Source: Ashinkailepas kermadecensis
Taxonomy: Eukaryota > Arthropoda > Thecostraca > Neolepadidae
Length of the DNA stretch: 64,000 nt
Direction: 5' to 3'
Assembly: GCA_034440615.1 (NCBI GenBank)
Contig: JAOTOM010003828.1
Coordinates: 31,001-95,000 of the forward strand
Shown: in pieces, positions 11,463 to 21,000 of the stretch
Position numbering within the stretch: position 1 is the stretch's first letter
How the letters are laid out: every line of letters starts with the position of its first letter
The notes under the pieces: model-generated
Told to the model about the DNA's origin: nothing
Seen by the model: only the letters and a program-made list of their open reading frames with translations
Databases searched by the model: none
Made by a program: the position numbers and the translations under genes

Positions 11463-11612
11463 GTTACGACGCATTCGACTGCTGGATCACACAGCGCCGC
11501 CAACCTCTGACGCCGGCCGGCCGCGGGTGGCCTCGGTAATCCCGCCGGTCGTGGGGTTCGAACCCACGATCCTACGACCAAGAGTCCAACTCCCCACCGT
11601 AAACGACACACA
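11463..11612 (-). mobile_element. tRNA-derived SINE, family 2
   Basis: Its body is related to family 1 (CGACGCATTCGACTGCTGG, ACGCCGGCCGGCCGCGGGTGG), but the head differs: the minus strand carries GGGTTCGAACCCCACGACCGG after a GTCGTAGGATCG arm. Shared with copies at 44105 and 62235. Ends are approximate. Confidence 0.7.
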
Positions 11613-11662
11613 CCGCACCGCACCGGGTGGGTGCTCTACCGTACACCCAATAACCACCACGG

Positions 11663-11844
11663 GGCGCGGATGACTGAGGCGTTAAGGTGCTGAGCTCTGG
11701 GTACCAAAGATCCCGGGTTCAACACTCGCACCACCCTGGGCATTTCCCAATCACGTGGCCCACCGGCGAAACAGTGTGGGCGGCGCCATTAGCCGTGATC
11801 CTGCATAAAGTGCGACGTGAAACGCCCAGCAAACAACAAACAAC
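11663..11844 (+). mobile_element. tRNA-Leu-like SINE with 11-bp target-site duplication next to a splice donor
   Basis: The plus strand reads a tRNA-like head (TGACTGAGGCGTTAAGG A-box region, GGGTTCAACACTCGC B-box region). A body follows, ending in an A/C-rich tail, AAACAACAAACAACAACC. The flanking duplication AACCACCACGG is at 11652-11662 and 11845-11855. The right edge is one base from the donor GT (11857-11856) of exon 11858-12025. The duplicated bases rebuild donor positions +3 onward. Confidence 0.85.
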
Positions 11845-11857
11845 AACCACCACGGAC

Positions 11858-12025
11858 CGGTGATGCGCAGGCAGGCGGCGGCGGCGGCGTCGGCCACGTG
11901 TCCGGCGCGCCAGTCGTCCAGCATCAGCACGACGCCGCGCCGCAGCGGGTGGTCGTTGATCCACGCGGCACCGCGCAGCGCCGTGTACAGCACCAGCGCC
12001 GCACGGAGCTGCGCCCGCTCGTCAC
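11858..12025 (-). CDS. ICE1-like gene, C-terminal domain exon
   Basis: The exon opens after GACGCCGCCAG and reads GDERAQLRAALVLYTALRG, then AAWINDHPLRRGVVLMLDDW. It closes as ACC G before GTCCGTGG. It takes two bases in and leaves one over, which fits both neighbours. The spacing of Trp and Leu residues (about 20 residues between AAW and DDW, then a helix ending LRITG) parallels the KW-W...LWPLMNxW...VLRLIGR segment I recall from vertebrate ICE1. In that protein it belongs to the C-terminal helical, MIF4G-like region. The donor is weak beyond GT, and a SINE lies immediately downstream. Confidence 0.6.
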
Positions 12026-12639
12026 CTGGCGGCGTCACTGGCGAACAGAGGGTGGCGTCGGCACCGACAGGTGGCAGTGGCAGTGTCGTCCCACGCGACT
12101 GGGCTCAGGGACGTACCTGGAGGTTAGCGCTCACGTGTGTTTCATTCACAACATTGAGTTAGTAGGTCATCGAAGGTGACGAAATATATCGATATTCGAT
12201 CAGTTTGCGTTGCAGTGTAAATACACTCATCAGTGCGAACAACTCGGTGCGTATTATATTCTGACATTTGTTATACAACTTCGAATTTTCATTTCAGACC
12301 TCAATACCGGAAAGCCCGCCTACATTGAGTAGATCTTGCCGGAAACCACTCATTACCAGTGCGTTGAAATACGTGAGCTTAAGTGCCAAGTCATGGCTGC
12401 AAGTATTCAAAATGGAGTAATTCCCAAGTCCTCGGGAACATACTCAACAAAATCATTTTTGTTGACAAGTTCAGTTTGTTGGAACATACTCAACACAACC
12501 AGAATTTTCGGCGTATTTTGAGGTATGGAATCAGCTGAATGCACCTCCATTTCAGTCGGTTATGACGCATTATCCAAAAATACATTACAAAAAACACTTC
12601 ATCCCGACGTCTAAATGAACGAACTTGAACACACTGCTC

Positions 12640-14412
12640 GTTCCTCTGCCACCACCTGAGTGTCACTCATCAGAACTCGTCCCTCACCCACTCCCGAATG
12701 GCACTCGCAAGCACTAGTCACTCGTCCACTTCCGAGTGTAACTCCACAACACTCGTCATTTCACTCACCAGCGAGCGTCACTCCACAGCACTCGTCCATC
12801 ACCCACTCCAGAATGTAACTCCCAGCACTCGTCTCTCACCCACTCCAGAGTGAAACTCCCCAGCACTCGTCCTTCACCGACTCTAGAGTGTAACTCCCCA
12901 GCACTCATCACTCATCCCCTCCCACTGTAACTCCCCAACATCCATCCTTCACCCATTCCAGAGTGTAACACCCTAACATTCATCCCTCACCCACTCCCGA
13001 GTGCTACTTCCCAGCACACGTCCCTCACCCACTTCAGAGTGTAACTCCCCAACATTCATCCCTCACCCACTCCCGAGTGCTACTTCCCAGCACACGTCCC
13101 TCACCCACTCCAGAGTGTAACTCCCCAACATCCATCCCTCACCCACTCCCGAGTGCTACTTCCCAGCACACGTCCCTCACCCACTCCAGAGTGTAACTCC
13201 CCAACATTCATCCCTCACCCACTCCCGAGTGCTACTTCCCAGCACACGTCCCTCACCCACTTCAGAGTGTAACACCCTAACATCCATCCTTCACCCACTC
13301 CCGAGTGCTACTTCCCAGCACACGTTCCTCACCCACTTCAGAGTGTAACACCCCAACATTCATCCCTCACCCACTCCCGAGTGCTACTTCCCAGCACACG
13401 TCCCTCACCCACTTCAGAGTGTAACTCCCCAACATTCATCCCTCACCCACTCCCGAGTGCTACTTCCCAGCACACGTCCCTCACCCACTTCAGAGTGTAA
13501 CACCCTAACATCCATCCTTCACCCACTCCCGAGTGCTACTTCCCAGCACACGTCCCTCACCCACTTCAGAGTGTAACACCCCAACATTCATCCCTCACCC
13601 ACTCCCGAGTGCTACTTCCCAGCACACGTCCCTCACCCACTTCAGAGTGTAACACCCCAACATTCATCCCTCACCCACTCCCGAGTGCTACTTCCCAGCA
13701 CACGTCCCTCACTCACTTCAGAGTGTAACACCCTAACATCCATCCCTTCACCCACTCCCGAGTGCTACTTCCCAGCACACGTCCCTCTTAGCACCCCACT
13801 TCACTCCCACCCTCCCAGAGTGTAACACCCCAACATTCATCCCTCACCCACTCCCGAGTGCTACTTCCCAGCACACGTCCCTCACCCACTTCAGAGTGTA
13901 ACACCCTAACATCCATCCCTCACCCACTCCCGAGTGCTACTTCCCAGCACACGTCCCTCACCCACTTCAGAGTGTAACACCCCAACATTCATCCCTCACC
14001 CACTCCCGAGTGCTACTTCCCAGCACACGTCCCTCACCCACTTCAGAGTGTAACACCCTAACATCCATCCTTCCCCACCCCCCAAGGCTTTTTCCCCACA
14101 CAGCCTCACCCACTTCACAGTGTAACACCCCAACATTCTCTCCTCACCCACTCCCGAGTGCTACTTCCCAGCACACGTCCCTCACCCACTTCAGAGTGTA
14201 ACACCCTAACATCCATCCTTCACCCACTCCCGAGTGCTACTTCCCAGCACACGTCCCTCACCCACTTCAGAGTGTAACACCCCAACATTCATCCCTCACC
14301 CACTCCCGAGTGCTACTTCCCAGCACACGTCCCTCACCCACTTCAGAGTGTAACTCCCCAACATCCATCCCTCACCTTCTCCAGAGTGTAACTCCCCAGC
14401 ATTCGTCCTTTA
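12640..14412. repeat. 38/76-bp minisatellite array starting at a 5' splice site
   Basis: About 1.8 kb of CACCCACTCCCGAGTGCTACTT / CACCCACTTCAGAGTGTAAC half-units, in pairs, with drift to the left. Read on the minus strand, each half begins GGTGAGGGA(C/T)G and continues TGCTGGGAAG or TGTTGGGG. This is the same order as the donor of exon 14418-14594 (GGTGAGTAAAGGACGAATGC). The array therefore looks expanded from that donor. It fills the intron. Confidence 0.9.
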
Positions 14413-14417
14413 CTCAC

Positions 14418-14594
14418 CAGCCAGTCGCTTCAGCATCTCTACGGCCGTATGCTCCACGTCCGGCCTGGGCTGGTGCCTGCGATAGTTGTACTTGAGTCTG
14501 TCGATCAGCGCGTCCAGGGTGCCCTCGGTGGCGGGCGGCCGGGTGGTCAGCATGTGCTGCAGCAGCACCTCCTCCACGGGCGTCATCGGTACCT
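14418..14594 (-). CDS. ICE1-like gene, C-terminal domain exon
   Basis: It opens after CTTCCTCCAG and reads (E)VPMTPVEEVLLQHMLTT. It continues through TLDALIDRLKYNYRRH and ends EMLKRLAG with a strong GTGAGT donor. Two bases in and one base out match the neighbouring exons. DALIDRL...corresponds in position to the DRLISR segment of vertebrate ICE1, which precedes the Trp-rich helices encoded by the next exon. Confidence 0.65.
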
Positions 14595-14599
14595 CTGGA

Positions 14600-15185
14600 G
14601 GAAGCGGACGCGATGACTCCGTGCCACTTCACGAGTCATAGACAGATCAGTGGTGTAGTGAGCTAAGGAGGTGCATGTCATCAGCATCAAATATGTACTT
14701 CATTGATAACATAATATAGTTCATGCATTCACAGGAGGCAGGGAAGCACGATATTGAATCAATCTGCCCCCCCCTCCTCCCAGCAAGTCCCAGGTCAAAC
14801 TGCAACAAGTTCTACAATAAAATAACCTACCATCTACGCCACCTGTAGTTGGGTCTAAGCAGCTCGATCAAACAATCGCAGAGACAGATGATAAAGTTAA
14901 GAATCGCACACTCATTACATTTCATTGGAGTTTAGGGGCGTCACTCATTACATTTCAAGTTCCGCATCAAAAACAGCTGTACTGACAGCGACCGACCCGC
15001 CTGACCCGACCGGCTATACCTGGCCGTGACAGACCTGTCCCGCCTGTGAACGTCCTGCGCCCGACTGTTCTGACCTGCTGTGCCCGTGACTGACCTACCC
15101 CACTGGCCGCCTGTCCTGCCCCGTCTGCCCTGCCTCGTCCCGCCCTGCCTGTCCTGTCATATCCTGCCTGACCTACCCAGCTGCC
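14600..15185. other. Intron of the ICE1-like gene without a clear repeat
   Basis: This is the part of the 14595-15381 intron before the CTGCC tract. No exon, RNA or element was recognised. The acceptor-proximal part is GC-rich. Confidence 0.5.
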
Positions 15186-15365
15186 CGTCCTGCCCTGCCC
15201 TGCCCTGCCCTGCCCTGCCCTGCCCTGCCCTGCCCTGCCCTGCCCTGCCCTGCCCTGCCCTGCCCTGCCCTGCCCTGCCCTGCCCCGCCCTGCCCTGCCC
15301 CGCCTGCCCTGTGCTGTCCTGCCCTGCCCTGCCCCGCCTGCCCTGCCCTGCCCCGCCTGCCCGGC
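15186..15365. repeat. CTGCC pentanucleotide tract
   Basis: TGCCC/CTGCC repeats run almost pure from 15186 to 15285, then in mixed CCCGCCTGCCCTG form to about 15365. On the minus (transcribed) strand this is GGGCA, a run of G-triplets starting about 17 nt downstream of the donor at 15382. Such G-triplets act as intronic splicing enhancers in animals, so an effect on splicing is possible but inferred. Confidence 0.9.
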
Positions 15366-15381
15366 CCTGGCCGCCACTGAC

Positions 15382-15556
15382 CTCTCCTGGCGGTGAACGC
15401 CTTGACCCAGGTGTGACACACGGCCAGCATGAGGTCGGCCGCCTCACACGGCCACCGCCACACCACGTCCACCAGCAGCGCGCGCGCCGTTGTGGCGTCG
15501 CCGCGCAGCCGGCACAGCGCTGTGTGGAGCCGCACCAGCTGCACCCGACACGACAG
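15382..15556 (-). CDS. ICE1-like gene, C-terminal domain exon (LHTALCRLRGD)
   Basis: Opens after GCTGTTGCAG in phase 0 as LSCRVQLVRLHTALCRLRGD, continues TTARALLVDVVWRWPCEAAD and LMLAVCHTWVKAFTARR, and ends with one base before GTCAGT. This is the exon that gave the identification. The pattern VYxGLCRxxxDxxRAxxLxxxxLxxxFPDxxKLxLxMxxxWPxVxS is what I recall at the equivalent place in vertebrate ICE1. ICE1 scaffolds ELL and ICE2 at snRNA genes and in Cajal bodies, and links exon-junction complexes to nonsense-mediated decay. Confidence 0.68.
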
Positions 15557-15589
15557 CTGCAACAGCGGTAAACACAACAGCTACAACAG

Positions 15590-15807
15590 CGGCCAGCAGA
15601 CCTCACCAACACACCACTCACGGCCAGCAGACCTCACCAACACACCACTCACGGCCAGCAGACCTCAACAACACACCACTCACGGCCAGCAAACCTCACC
15701 AACACACCACTCAAGGCCAGCAGACCTCACCAACACACCACTCACGGCCAGCAGACCTCACCAACACACCACTCACGGCCAGCAGACCTCACCAACACAC
15801 CACTCAC
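15590..15807. repeat. 31-bp minisatellite copying a 5' splice site
   Basis: GGCCAGCAGACCTCACCAAC...CACTCAC repeats with a 31-bp period about seven times directly against exon 15808-15994. On the minus strand each unit contains CTGGCCGTGAGTGGTG, identical to the last exon bases plus the donor (CTGGCC|GTGAGTGG). The intron thus holds six or so perfect decoy donors. Since 31 is not a multiple of three, use of any of the first two decoys shifts the frame. Confidence 0.95.
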
Positions 15808-15994
15808 GGCCAGCGGCGGTCGTCGGCGGAACAGGTGGCGGTGCACCAGCTCGGCCATCAGCGGCCGCACCTGTCGCCGGTCGGCTTGCAGGCTGAGCGC
15901 CGCCACGCACGGCCGCCGCACGTCGTCCGCCGGCTCGGCAGTCACCGTCAGCAGCGACGGCGGCAGTCGGCACAGCACCTGGTGCACCAGGTGG
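15808..15994 (-). CDS. ICE1-like gene, C-terminal domain exon
   Basis: Begins with one base after CTGCCCGGCAG and reads (S)HLVHQVLCRLPPSLL, then an acidic TAEPADDVRRPCVAALSLQ and VRPLMAELVHRHLFRRRPPLA. It ends in phase 0 at GTGAGT. The helical, Leu/Val-rich pattern continues the domain begun in the 16727-16874 exon. Both edges are bordered by minisatellites that contain copies of the splice signals. Confidence 0.62.
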
Positions 15995-16262
15995 CTGCCG
16001 GGCAGGTGTGGGGTCAGCACCACAACAGTGGACAGTCAGCGGAACGTGGTGGCTGTGGGGAGGTGCAGGGTCAGCACCACAATAGTGCACAGTCAGCAGG
16101 AGGTGGTGGCTGCCGGGCAGGCGCGCGGTCAGCACCACAACAGTGGACAGTGAGCGGAACGTGGTGGCTGCCGGAGAGGTGCGGGGTGAGCACCACAACA
16201 GTGGACAGTGAGCGGGGGATGTTGGCTGTGGGGAGGCCCGGGGTCAGCACCAAATAGTGGAC
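15995..16262. repeat. 57-58-bp minisatellite copying a 3' splice site
   Basis: CACCACAACAGTGGACAGT...GTGGTGGCTGCCGGGCAGG repeats about four and a half times. On the minus strand the better units contain CCTGCCCGGCAGCCACC, matching the acceptor and first exon bases at 15994 (CCTGCCCGGCAG|CCACC). Units drift away from the exon (TGCCCCACAGCC and similar). Confidence 0.9.
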
Positions 16263-16274
16263 AGTGAGAGGGAG

Positions 16275-16335
16275 GTGAATCGTTTTTTGGGCTTTAAGGC
16301 GCATCGACGTCATTGGTCATGTAGCGCTCACCATG
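16275..16335 (-). mobile_element. SINE/LINE tail fragment
   Basis: TTTTTTGGGCTTTAAGGCGC followed by ATCGACGTCATTGGTCATG resembles the shared 3' tail of the family-1 SINE and the Jockey-like LINE. Only this 60-bp end is present. Confidence 0.5.
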
Positions 16336-16495
16336 AGAGGCGCGGGGTCGTCACAACTACACAGGACAGCGAAAGTGATGTGCTGGCTTTCGGGAGAGGC
16401 GGGGGGTGGTCACCACAACCCAAGAACCATGTCATAACAGGGAACTGGGCCATGACAGGGTTCCCGACGCCCGATCCCCTGCACAAAAGCTCACC

Positions 16496-16726
16496 TGGCC
16501 ATGGGGGAAGAAGTTGGCGGGTCGGACACCCCTGTTCGTCTGGACCACATCTCACCTGGCAATGGCAGAGTTGGCGGGTCGGACACCCCTGTTCGCCTGG
16601 ACCACATCTCACCTGGCAATGGCAGAGTTGGCGGGTCGGACACCCCTGTTCGTCTGGACCGCATCTCACTTGGCAATGGCAGAGTTGGCGGGTCGGACAC
16701 CCCTGTTCGCCTGGACCACATCTCAC
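16496..16726. repeat. 57-bp minisatellite copying a 5' splice site
   Basis: CACCTGGCAATGG starts at 16553, 16610, 16667 and 16724, an exact 57-bp period. The last copy is the real exon end and donor (minus: CCATTGCCAG|GTGAGATG). The other three are perfect decoy donors in the intron. Confidence 0.95.
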
Positions 16727-16874
16727 CTGGCAATGGCATAGTTGGCGTCGGAGCTGCGCTGCAGTTCCAACACTATCGACTTCCAGTGGGAGCTGTCGGG
16801 GTCTGTGTCCAGCAGGCGGGAGACCATGCCGGCCAGCTGCACCGACGACGGCTCCGGCCGAGACGGCGTCGGCA
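16727..16874 (-). CDS. ICE1-like gene, first exon after the giant exon
   Basis: Opens after GTCTCCGCAG with two bases and reads (V)PTPSRPEPSSVQLAGMV, then SRLLDTDPDSSHWKSIVLEL and QRSSDANYAIA. It ends with two bases at GTGAGA. Entering phase 1 matches the donor at 18065 and leaving phase 2 matches 15994. It links the disordered part to the helical C-terminal domain. A frame at 17736-17829 with a good acceptor was skipped because its phases do not fit. Confidence 0.6.
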
Positions 16875-17605
16875 CTGCGGAGACGTCACAGCAGAGGTCA
16901 CAGCAAAGGTCACAGCGTTAGTCACGGCCCAGGTGTCGGCACTGCGGAGACGTCACGGCAGGCATCACAGCAGAGGTCACAGCGTCAGTCACCGCCCAGG
17001 TGTCGGCACTGCGGAGACGTCACGGCAGGCATCACAGCAGAGGTCACAGCGTTAGTCACCGCCCAGGTGTCGGCACTGCGGAGACGTCACAGCAGGCATC
17101 ACAGCAGAGGTCACAGCGTTAGTCACCGCCCAGGTGTCGGCACTGCGGAGACGTCACGGCAGGCATCACAGCAGAGGTCACAGCGTTAGTCACGGCCCAG
17201 GTGTCGGCACTGCGGAGACGTCACGGCAGGCATCACAGCAGAGGTCACAGCGTTAGTCACCGCCCAGGTGTCGGCACTGCGGAGACGTCACGGCAGGCAT
17301 CACAGCAGAGGTCACAGTGTTAGTCACCGCCCAGGTGTCGGCACTGCGGGGACGTCACGGCAGGCATCACAGCAGAGGTCACAGCGTTAGTCACGGCCCA
17401 GGTGTCGGCACTGCGGAGACGTCACGGCAGGCATCACAGCAGAGGTCACAGCGTTAGTCACGGCCCAGGTGTCGGCACTGTGGAGACGTCACAGCAGGCA
17501 TCACAGCAGAGGTAACAGCGTTAGTCACGGCCCAGGTGTCGGCACTGTGGAGACGTCACAGCAGAGGTCACAGCGTTAGTCACCGCCCAGGTGTCGGCAT
17601 GCCCG
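16875..17605. repeat. 67-bp minisatellite copying a 3' splice site
   Basis: GGTGTCGGCACTGCGGAGAC repeats with a 67-bp period (for example 16932, 16999) about eleven times. On the minus strand every unit reads GTCTCCGCAGTGCCGACACC. This matches the acceptor and exon start at 16874 (GTCTCCGCAG|TGCCGACGCC). The intron therefore offers about ten decoy acceptors ahead of the real one. Confidence 0.95.
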
Positions 17606-18064
17606 TCGCTTGTGCGTCCGCATGCCAGTCACCCAGATCGCTAAAAACACGTCGCCAGAACTGCGTTAGGAATGTGCCTGCACATCAACGACGACGTAAA
17701 AAGCTGACGCCATTTTGAACCTCGTGGTGCTTCACAGTCGCATCGTGAATCTGGGAAGCGGCACTGGTGGCAGCAGCGGATGAGCGCACACACTGTACCA
17801 GGTCGAGCGATGAGTTGTAGCCGAATTAACTGCAAGGGAAATGATTACTATAATTATTATACTAGCATTACGAGTACTATTATCATCACACAAGCATAAC
17901 AAATACTTGTATTATTATTTTATATACTGATATTAGATATACAATTTGTAATATATTACTAGTAGAAGCCAATGCATAAACATTATATTATTATATCAAT
18001 AACTTCACAATTGCAGTAACCAAACTCGACCCCCAAGGATTGGCGAACAAAATATTGCACCCAC
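17606..18064. other. Remainder of intron, AT-rich, no feature
   Basis: Includes an AT-rich block (17840-18000) and a short minus frame at 17736-17829 with a good acceptor (CATTTCCCTTGCAG). That frame meets a stop soon after and its phase does not fit, so it is not called an exon. Confidence 0.5.
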
Positions 18065-21000
18065 CTTGCGTCGCCAGTTTATCCACCTCTTCTCGCGCCT
18101 CCGCCGGCTGCCGACCTTGTTCCTCGCGCTCCTTCGGCAGCACCCACGAGGCGGGGGGCGGCGGCCGCGCCCGAGCGGCAGCGGCCGCCACCGAACACGA
18201 GCGCAGGCCAGACCGGGCTTCACGAGACGCGCTCAGCCAGCGGGAGGTCGCAGACGACGCCGACGACGAGGTCGGCCGAGGCGTCACTGTCGGCGTGTCG
18301 AGCACTTCGTAGAAGCTGGGCAGCGCCGGCGCCGGCGCAGACGGGCGCGGGCGGCGTTGCTGCGGGCTTCGAGGTGTCGTCCGAGGCTCGACGTGCAGCT
18401 CGGCGTGCCGTTCGCCGCCGGCCCGCGACGCGTGCGCCATCCGCGACCGCTTCACCGGCGGACGATAGTCTGCCTCCGCCGCTCCTGTCGGCGTCGTCAG
18501 CGGTGGCGGCGTCTTCAGCGTCGGCGGCGGCGTCTTCAGCGGCGGCGGCGGCGGCGGCGGCGGTGGCGTCTTCGCCGACGGGGCCGGCTCGCCAGCAGAT
18601 CCGTCGGCGCCGCGCGGCGGCCCGACCCGAGCCGCCCGCGGTCGGCTGGGCCGGATCTGGCGCCGTGCTCCGCCGGGCGCCTCGGCGTCGGCGGCACCGC
18701 CCGCCGACGGACTACGACGGCGAGTGGACGAGCCTGTGGTAGCTGAAGCCGGCGAGCGTGCGCCGGCGACGGAGCGCACGCGACACTCGCCCGGTCTGGT
18801 CGTCCAGTTTCCCATCGGCTGGATGCCGCCGGGTGCGCTGATCAATCGCCGGAACGCAGCCCTATCAATTGGCGCAGTCTTCGCTGTCGCACCATCGTCG
18901 ATCGCCGTTGCGGCAGACCCTGCCGTTTGACAGTCACCACTCACGGAAGAGGACCGGCGTGTCTCGGAGCCGCCGACATCCACCGGGCCCGCACTGGCCG
19001 CGCTGGCCGCGCTGCCCGCCTGGGCGGACCTCGGCGGCCGGCCCCGGCCGTTGCCCGCGGGCAGGGCACGGCCCGACGCCTTCATGAGCTGGGCGCGCAG
19101 TCTGGCGATGGGCGTGGGGCGCGGCTGCCGCTGCTCTATGCCACCCGGCGGCCAGCGCGGGCGCCGGGGGCCGCGGCCAGCCGCCGTCGCCGGCGCAGAC
19201 GAGTCTCGCTGCGCCGACGAGTCTCGCTGCGCCGACGAGTCTCGCTGCGCCGACGAGTCTCGCTGCGCCGACGAGTCTCGCTGCGCCGACGAGTCTCGCG
19301 GCGCCGACGAGTCTCGCTGCGCCGACGAGTCTCGCTGCGCCGACGAGTCTCGCTGCGCCGACGAGTCTCGCGGCGCCGACGAGTCTCGCCGCGCCGACGA
19401 GTCTCGCGGCGCCGACTCGCCCGCCTCACGCTGCGTCGGCGCGGAAGGTTTCTGACATGGCTGGGAGGGGGGCTCTTCGCGAACTGGTGCCACCCGCTCT
19501 TCTTGTCTTAAGTGTTGCTTGCGCTCCGCGACTCCGCGATGTCGCAATTTCGATGACTCTTGATGCGGCGGGCTCGACGGCTCTTCATGCGATAAGTTCG
19601 AATGTTGTTCGGGCGTTCTTTTTCCACGTTTTCGACGACTTTCCTGGGGCATTGCTTGGCACGTTGGCTTCGACGACTCCTGGTGTGCCGGCGTCGACGG
19701 AGCCGAAGACAGAGGATGGCGCAGCGGATCAGGATGGAGAATGGCGGAGGATGACGCGGACTTGGCGGGAGGCGCCTCGTTGTCAGAGGTGGACAACGCA
19801 ACAGCGAGGGCCGGTTCATCGTCACTCGAGAGCGGCTCCCTGGCGATCTGAAGCGGCCCCTCGTCGGTCTGAAGCGGCTCCTCGTCGATCTGAAGCGGCT
19901 CCTCGTCGATCTGAAGCGGCTCCTCGTCGATCGAGAGCGACTCCTCATCGCCCAGAAGCGGCTCCTCGCTGGTTCGAGGCGGCTCCTCGTCGATCTGAAG
20001 CGGCTCCTCGTCGATCGAGAGCGGCTCCTCATCGCCCAGAAGCGGCTCCTCATCGCCCAGAAGCGGCTCCTCATCGCCCAGAAGCGGCTCCTCGCTGGTT
20101 CGAGGCGGCTCCTCGTAGATCTGAAGCGGCTCCTCGTCGGTCTGAAGCGGCTCCTCGTCGATCGAGAGCGGCTCCTCATCGCCCAGAAGCGGCTCCTCGC
20201 TGGTTCGAGGCGGCTCCTCGTCGATCTGAAGCGGCTCCTCGTCGATCGAGAGCGGCTCCTCATCGCCCAGAAGCGGCTCCTCGCTGGTTCGAGGCGGCTC
20301 CTCGTCGATCTGAAGCGGCTCCTCGTCGATCGAGAGCGGCTCCTCATCGCCCAGAAGCGGCTCCTCGCTGGTTCGAGGCGGCTCCTCGTCGATCTGAAGC
20401 GGCTCCTCGTCGATCGAGAGCGGCTCCTCATCGCCCAGAAGCGGCTCCTCGCTGGTTCGAGGCGGCTCCTCGTCGATCTGAAGCGGCTCCTCGTCGATCG
20501 AGAGCGGCTCCTCATCGCCCAGAAGCGGCTCCTCGCTGGTTCGAGGCGGCTCCTCGTCGATCTGAAGCGGCTCCTCGTCGATCGAGAGCGGCTCCTCATC
20601 GCCCAGAAGCGGCTCCTCGCTGGTTCGAGGCGGCTCCTCGTCGATCTGAAGCGGCTCCTCGTCGATCGAGAGCGGCTCCTCATCGCCCAGAAGCGGCTCC
20701 TCGCTGGTTCGAGGCGGCTCCTCGTCGATCTGAAGCGGCTCCTCGTCGGTCTGAAGCGGCTCCTCGTCGATCGAGAGCGACTCCTCATCGCCCAGAAGCG
20801 GCTCCTCGCTGGTTCGAGGCGGCTCCTCGTCGATCTGAAGCGGCTCCTCGTCGATCGAGAGCGACTCCTCATCGCCCAGAAGCGGCTCCTCGCTGGTTCG
20901 AGGCGGCTCCTCGTCGGCCCGAAGTGGCTCCGCGTCAATTAATAACGGGCCTTCATCCACCACCAACGACCCCTCATCAACCTCCAGGGACTCGTCGTCA

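Noticed and set aside
17736..17829. Possible ICE1-like exon with a good acceptor (TTCCCTTGCAG)
   Set aside because: The frame closes at a TGA, and the best donor (GTGAAG) leaves phase 2 while the next exon needs phase 1. Joining 18065 directly to 16874 fits perfectly.
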